Below, piece after piece: positions 56,777 through 64,000 of a DNA stretch of 64,000 nucleotides. The position numbers and the translations under genes are program-made. Each line of letters opens with the position of its first letter. Positions within the stretch are counted from its first letter, which is position 1. This DNA is from Duganella sp. CF517 (GTDB lineage Bacteria; Pseudomonadota; Gammaproteobacteria; Burkholderiales; Burkholderiaceae_D): NCBI RefSeq assembly GCF_900110275.1, contig NZ_FODC01000009.1, forward strand, positions 186,001-250,000, in the 5' to 3' direction. The notes under the pieces are model-generated. The model was not told the DNA's origin. It worked only from the letters and a program-made list of their open reading frames with translations, and did not search any database.

Positions 56777-59434
56777 ATGAAAAAAAGTATGATCGTCGCG
56801 GCGCTGCTGCTGGGCTACGGCGCGGCCGTGGCCACCACCGCCGCCGCCGTCACTCCCGTCGTCGCCGCGCCCGCGCGCGCCGAGAACGCCTATCTGTCGC
56901 AACAGGACGCCGCCGCCCGCTCGGCGCGCGTCGGCAACGTCGACTACACGCTCGAATTCGCGCTGACCGGCAAGGACAGCTTCTCCGGCACCACCACGCT
57001 GGCGTTCGACCTGGCCGACGCCGAAGGTCCCCTGACCATCGACCTCGACAAGGCGACCATCGCCAGCGTCACCGTCAACGGCAAGGCCGTCACGCCCCGC
57101 TACAACCAGTGGTTCGTCACGCTGGCGCCACAGGACTTGAAGGCCGGCCGCAACACGGTCGCCATCGCCTACACGCGCCTGCACAGCACCAACGGCGAAG
57201 GCCTGCACCGCATGGTCGACCCGGTCGACGGCCGCGTCTACACGTATTCGCACTTCGAGCCGGCCGCCGCGCACCAGATGTTCGCGCTGTTCGACCAGCC
57301 CGACCTGAAGGGCACCTTCCAGGTGACCGTCACCACGCCGGCCGACTGGGTGGTGTCGTCGACGATGCGTGAATCGGGCGTCACCGACATCGCCGGCGGC
57401 AAGCGCTGGACCTTCCCGCGCAGCAAAAAGCTTAGCCCGTACAACTTCTCGATGCACGCCGGCCCGTACAAGGTATGGGAGGACAACAGCGGACCGTATC
57501 CGATGCGCCTGTTCGCGCGCCAGTCGGTGGCGGCCCAGGTCGCGCCCAAGGATTGGTTCAGCTACACCAGCCGCGGCCTGAAGTTCTTCGACCAGTACTT
57601 CGGCGTGCCCTACCAGTTCGAGAAATACGACCAGCTGCTGGTGCCGGACTTCCTCTACGGCGCGATGGAAAACGCCGCCGCGATCACCTTCGCCGAGCGC
57701 GCCTTCCTGCACCAGGATGAGATGACGGCGGCGCAGCGCGAGAGCCTGGCCGGCGTCATCATGCATGAGATGGCGCACCAGTGGTTCGGCGACCTGGTGA
57801 CGATGAAATGGTGGAACGGCCTGTGGCTCAACGAAAGCTTCGCCTCGTTCATGGGCACGTTGGCGACGGCCGAGGCCACCGAGTTTACGCACGCGTGGCA
57901 GAGTTTCTATTCCGACGACAAGCAGAAAGCCTATACGCAAGACCAGCGCGTCACCACGCACCCGATCGAAACGCCGGTGCCGTCGACCGCCAACGCCTTC
58001 GACAATATCGACGCGATCACCTATTCGAAGGGCGCCTCGGCCTTGAAGCAGTTGCGCCACCTGCTGGGCGAGGAAGTGTTCCGCCAGGGCGTGCACAACT
58101 ACCTGGTCAAGTATTCCTACCAGAACGCCAAGCTCGACGACTTCATCGGCAGCCTGGCGCAGGCCGCCAACCGCGACCTGGGCCCGTGGACCAGGGAATG
58201 GTTGTACGAGCCGGGCGTGAACACCATCGCGGCCGAGTTCAGCTGCGCCGGCGGCAAGATCAAATCGTTCAGCCTGCACCAGAGCGCGCCGAGCGCGGCC
58301 ATGCCGACGCTGCGCGAGCAGCGCGTGCAGATCGGCCTGTTCAACCTGGGCCAGAACGGTCTGTCGCTCAGCAAGAACCTGGCGGTGACCTACAAGGGCG
58401 CGGCCACCGCCGTGCCGGAATTGACGGGCGCGGCCTGTCCCGACCTGGCGTATCCGAACTACCAGGATTGGGGCTACGCGAAAGTGCAATTGGATAAGAA
58501 GTCGTTCGCCACCGCGCAGGCGCGCCTGCACAAGGTTGCCGATCCGCTGCTGCGCTCGATGCTGTGGCAAAGCCTGTGGGACAGCGTGCGCGACGGCAAG
58601 CTGCCGCTCAACGCCTTCCTCGACACCGTGCTCGCCCAGGCGCCGGGCGAGAAGGATTACACGCTGCTGGGCGATATCCTGGCCAAGGTGGGGCAGTCGC
58701 GGGCCTACCTGGACAACATGGGGCCGCAGGCCGCCGCGTACCGCTCGAAAGTGGGCGGGCGGTTGGAACGGATGGCGTTCGCGGCGAGCGGCGCCGCCAG
58801 CGCCGACAAGAACTTCCAGCGCCTGTGGTTCGCCACCTTCGTCGGCGTGGCCAGCAGCCAGCCGGCGCTGGCGCAACTGGCCGATATCCTCGGCGGCAAG
58901 CTGGTGGTGCCTGGCCTGAACGTCAGCCAGGACGTGCGCTGGGAGATCGTCAACCGCCTGAACCGGTTTGCCTATCCTGGCAGCGAAGCCTTGCTGGCGG
59001 CCGAGCAGGAACGCGACAAATCCGACAGCGGCCAAGCCGCCGCGCTGGCCGCGCGCGTGATCCGTCCGGACGCCAAGGTCAAGGCCGAGTGGCTGGCCAA
59101 TATCGGCGATTTGCAAACCAAGTTGCCGTTCTCGAAGATACGCCAGGCGATGCAAGTGATGTATCCGGCCGACCAGGGCGCGCTGAACGAACTGAGCGCG
59201 GAACAACGGCTGGCGACGCTGGGGCAGGTCGACAAGGCCGCCGGCCCGGTCTTCATGCGGTCGTACGCCGAGGCGATGATACCGGCCACCTGCACGCCGG
59301 CCAGCGTAGCGCGCCTGCAAGAGGCGATTGTTAAATTACCGGACTTGTCGACTGGCACTAAACGTTCTCTTTTGGTACGACATCAGGAAGATGAGCGTTG
59401 TGTTGCCATCAAGAAAGCTATGACAGTATTTTAA
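56777..59434 (+). CDS. secreted M1 family aminopeptidase (PepN-like)
   Basis: The 885-aa protein has a signal peptide (KKSMIVAALLLGYGAAVATT). The M1 hallmark sequences are intact: GAMEN (exopeptidase motif), HEMAHQWFGDLVTMKWW with zinc ligands H330 and H334, and the third ligand E353 in GLWLNESFASF. An ERAP1-like helical C-terminal domain follows. It removes N-terminal amino acids in the periplasm or outside. GAGGAAG precedes the ATG; its own terminator closes the gene. Confidence 0.94.
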   Translation: MKKSMIVAALLLGYGAAVATTAAAVTPVVAAPARAENAYLSQQDAAARSARVGNVDYTLEFALTGKDSFSGTTTLAFDLADAEGPLTIDLDKATIASVTVNGKAVTPRYNQWFVTLAPQDLKAGRNTVAIAYTRLHSTNGEGLHRMVDPVDGRVYTYSHFEPAAAHQMFALFDQPDLKGTFQVTVTTPADWVVSSTMRESGVTDIAGGKRWTFPRSKKLSPYNFSMHAGPYKVWEDNSGPYPMRLFARQSVAAQVAPKDWFSYTSRGLKFFDQYFGVPYQFEKYDQLLVPDFLYGAMENAAAITFAERAFLHQDEMTAAQRESLAGVIMHEMAHQWFGDLVTMKWWNGLWLNESFASFMGTLATAEATEFTHAWQSFYSDDKQKAYTQDQRVTTHPIETPVPSTANAFDNIDAITYSKGASALKQLRHLLGEEVFRQGVHNYLVKYSYQNAKLDDFIGSLAQAANRDLGPWTREWLYEPGVNTIAAEFSCAGGKIKSFSLHQSAPSAAMPTLREQRVQIGLFNLGQNGLSLSKNLAVTYKGAATAVPELTGAACPDLAYPNYQDWGYAKVQLDKKSFATAQARLHKVADPLLRSMLWQSLWDSVRDGKLPLNAFLDTVLAQAPGEKDYTLLGDILAKVGQSRAYLDNMGPQAAAYRSKVGGRLERMAFAASGAASADKNFQRLWFATFVGVASSQPALAQLADILGGKLVVPGLNVSQDVRWEIVNRLNRFAYPGSEALLAAEQERDKSDSGQAAALAARVIRPDAKVKAEWLANIGDLQTKLPFSKIRQAMQVMYPADQGALNELSAEQRLATLGQVDKAAGPVFMRSYAEAMIPATCTPASVARLQEAIVKLPDLSTGTKRSLLVRHQEDERCVAIKKAMTVF

Positions 59435-59459
59435 TTGCCGCTCGTCGTTGCGGGGAAAA

Positions 59460-59484
59460 GCCAGCCATGCGCTGGCTTTTTTTT
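59460..59484 (+). terminator. intrinsic terminator after the M1 aminopeptidase
   Basis: GCCAGC/GCTGGC with a CATGC loop is followed by eight T (59477-59484). Confidence 0.85.
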
Positions 59485-59705
59485 CGCCGCGACGCGTTGG
59501 CGGCAGATGGCTGCGACAAGCCCGCGAATGGCGCCGGAATGCAAGAATTTAGTTCGTTTGAGTAACTTTTTACGGACCGGATGGTTTCGATTGAGACATT
59601 CTTGTTTTGTAAAAGAACAACAGAAAAATGATCATACCGGCACAATTTTGTGACAATTCGATGACATTGCTTTCATAGAGGAACCAAGATTTTATTTGGC
59701 AATTG

Positions 59706-59727
59706 ATTATTATTAATGAATAATAAT
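59706..59727. promoter_or_regulatory. perfect AT-only palindrome upstream of the PEP-CTERM gene
   Basis: ATTATTATT and AATAATAAT flank AATG, giving a 9-bp perfect arm in a GC-rich genome. It may be an operator or nucleoid-protein site. The function is inferred from position only. Confidence 0.5.
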
Positions 59728-59859
59728 TCTTAATCTTAAGTTACTCAAATTGTGTTGTTTGTTTATATTCATTGTTACCTACAAAAAGTAGACAAAGGTC
59801 CAGCGGGCGACCAGACCGGCGGACCACGGCGCCATTACTTTCATCAAAAGGGCAGTGAA

Positions 59860-60666
59860 ATGAACCACTTGAAGCAAGCGCAATTGAAAAAAATCACCGG
59901 CGCCGCCCTCGGCGCCCTTGCGCTGATGAGCGCCACGCCGGCCATGGCCGCCGTGATCGATTTCGAATCGATCGGCCCGTCGATCTACGGCGGCACCGAG
60001 ACCCTGAGCGAGCACGGCTATACGATGACCGTGATCGATACGCCAGCCGCCGGTCCGGACGGCACCGGGTTCGCCGGCGCCGTCGGCGACGGCAACGACC
60101 CTTTCCTGTGCGCGATCGCCGCCTGCCCGACCGGCAACGCCAGCCACTTCTACATGGGCGTCAACGACGGCGGCCTGAAGGTAACGCGCGGCGATAACGC
60201 GGCGTTCCAGGTGTCGGGCATCGACTACGCCTTCCTGGCGCCGGTCGGCGGCCTGCCCAGCTATTCGTGGGGCCAGCTGACCCTGCTCGGCACGCGCATC
60301 GACGGCGGCACCATCGCGGTCGCCTACGACTTCCCGTTGCTCGACGCGGCCGGCAATTCGCCGTTCGTCAGCAACGCGCTGACGGCCTTCGGCAACGTCA
60401 GCCTCAGCAGCCTGGTCATCAGTTCGTGCCTGTTCGACGGCGCCGGCGGTTGCTACAGCCCGCTTCCGGGCTCGGAAAACCAGGCCCAGTTCGCCTTCGA
60501 CAACCTCGATATCAGCGCCGTCGGTCCGGTCGCCCCCGTGCCGGAGCCGGAAACGTACGCCATGATGGGCCTCGGCCTGGGTCTGGTGGGCCTGCTGTCG
60601 CGCCGCCGCGCCAAGGCGGCCGCCAACGCCGCAGCCACCACCGCCGCCGCCACCATCAACGCCTGA
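59860..60666 (+). CDS. PEP-CTERM sorting-domain protein
   Basis: The 268-aa protein has a signal peptide (LKKITGAALGALALMSATPA, then MAA), a beta-rich secreted domain (IDFESIGPSIYGGTETLSEH), and a C-terminal PEP-CTERM signal: PVPEPETYAMMGLGLGLVGL followed by LSRRRAK. This signal directs exosortase-dependent sorting to the cell surface. After the basic cluster it has an unusual alanine-rich tail of about 17 residues (AAANAAATTAAATINA). AAGGG precedes the ATG at 59860. The stop is 16 bp before the subtilase start, so the two are co-transcribed. Confidence 0.88.
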   Translation: MNHLKQAQLKKITGAALGALALMSATPAMAAVIDFESIGPSIYGGTETLSEHGYTMTVIDTPAAGPDGTGFAGAVGDGNDPFLCAIAACPTGNASHFYMGVNDGGLKVTRGDNAAFQVSGIDYAFLAPVGGLPSYSWGQLTLLGTRIDGGTIAVAYDFPLLDAAGNSPFVSNALTAFGNVSLSSLVISSCLFDGAGGCYSPLPGSENQAQFAFDNLDISAVGPVAPVPEPETYAMMGLGLGLVGLLSRRRAKAAANAAATTAAATINA

Positions 60667-60682
60667 GCAAGGAACGCCCCAC

Positions 60683-63841
<3,159 letters not shown>

Positions 63842-63864
63842 GCGGCAGCTGTGGATGTGAAAAA

Positions 63865-63897
63865 CCCGCGAGGCCGGTTGGTCTCGCGGGTTTTTTT
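63865..63897 (+). terminator. intrinsic terminator after the S8 protease
   Basis: CCCGCGAG/CTCGCGGG with a 10-nt loop and seven T. It closes the PEP-CTERM/S8 operon. The remaining window (63898-64000) has only a 13-bp direct repeat (CGTCCGGTCGCGC at 63911 and 63924). Confidence 0.85.
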
Positions 63898-64000
63898 GTT
63901 ATGACCCCGTCGTCCGGTCGCGCCGTCCGGTCGCGCCGTCAATCCGCCCGGCGGGGATCGGTGCCGCTTCCGGGCGCGGTCGGGTTGATGGTGCACCGGC

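Larger units (their letters stand above)
59435..59859 (+). other. AT-rich leader region of the PEP-CTERM/S8 operon
   Basis: About 425 bp. The left end holds the M1 terminator. From about 59550 it becomes strongly AT-rich and contains the perfect AATAATAAT palindrome at 59706-59727, about 130 bp before the gene. No credible gene is present; the stretch is probably promoter and 5' leader. Confidence 0.55.

Overview
The window looks like chromosomal DNA from a GC-rich betaproteobacterium of the Oxalobacteraceae (Massilia/Duganella/Telluria-like). This is an inference from gene style: high GC with strong GC3 bias, a TonB receptor of the Caulobacter/Xanthomonas carbohydrate type, a PEP-CTERM protein, many secreted peptidases and glycosidases, and a 526-aa-class isocitrate lyase. 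I see no rRNA, no complete insertion sequence, no CRISPR array and no clear prophage. One tRNA (Phe, GAA) is present.

Layout. 0-3.5 kb: the end of a polysaccharide deacetylase, a LacI regulator, and an ECF sigma/anti-sigma pair. 3.5-9.6 kb: a three-gene operon (exported MBL hydrolase, PfpI-like protein, DUF2177), a histidine phosphatase, an HPF-like/TerC/TerB operon divergent from an NhaR-type regulator, and a fasciclin protein. 9.8-14.2 kb: a small AT-richer toxin-antitoxin pair, a QseBC-type two-component system, then an AT-richer islet with a frameshifted lysozyme-like gene coupled to an exported small protein, and a YgiW/YdeI-type OB-fold protein. 14.3-21.7 kb: a KfrA-like coiled-coil protein, a large TonB receptor, a type-B carboxylesterase, an AraC regulator and an orphan Tae4-type amidase effector. 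21.8-27.2 kb: isocitrate lyase, then convergent arabinoxylan hydrolases (ricin-lectin+GH43 and GH39). 27.3-36.4 kb: an accessory redox/regulator zone (Rrf2, GlxA-like, NmrA-like, Ohr, LysR, GST, bestrophin, cupin, methyltransferase, PPOX flavoprotein, AraC). 36.5-45.8 kb: an orphan ParA, an orphan LivJ-like binding protein, a BASS transporter, a small membrane protein, tRNA-Phe, a GH1-RmlD fusion whose stop codon lies inside the tRNA, M20 peptidase, DUF3616 and DUF2058. 45.9-51 kb: MFS transporter, S9 peptidase and GH13 hydrolase on one strand, the last two overlapping by GTGA. 51-54.5 kb: a hemerythrin-like protein, a TetR-SDR module with two matching operators, and a periplasmic binding protein. 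54.6-63.8 kb: an S9 peptidase, an M1 aminopeptidase, a PEP-CTERM protein and a very large S8 subtilase.

Together the genes suggest a free-living degrader of protein and plant polysaccharide, with many small one-regulator/one-enzyme stress modules. The most unusual items are the coupled lysozyme-like/exported-protein pair at 12.5-13.6 kb, which resembles an effector-immunity arrangement, the Tae4 gene with no visible immunity partner at 21.2-21.7 kb, the GH1-RmlD fusion running into tRNA-Phe, and the PEP-CTERM/subtilase pair. All family assignments come from reading motifs by eye; no database search was run.
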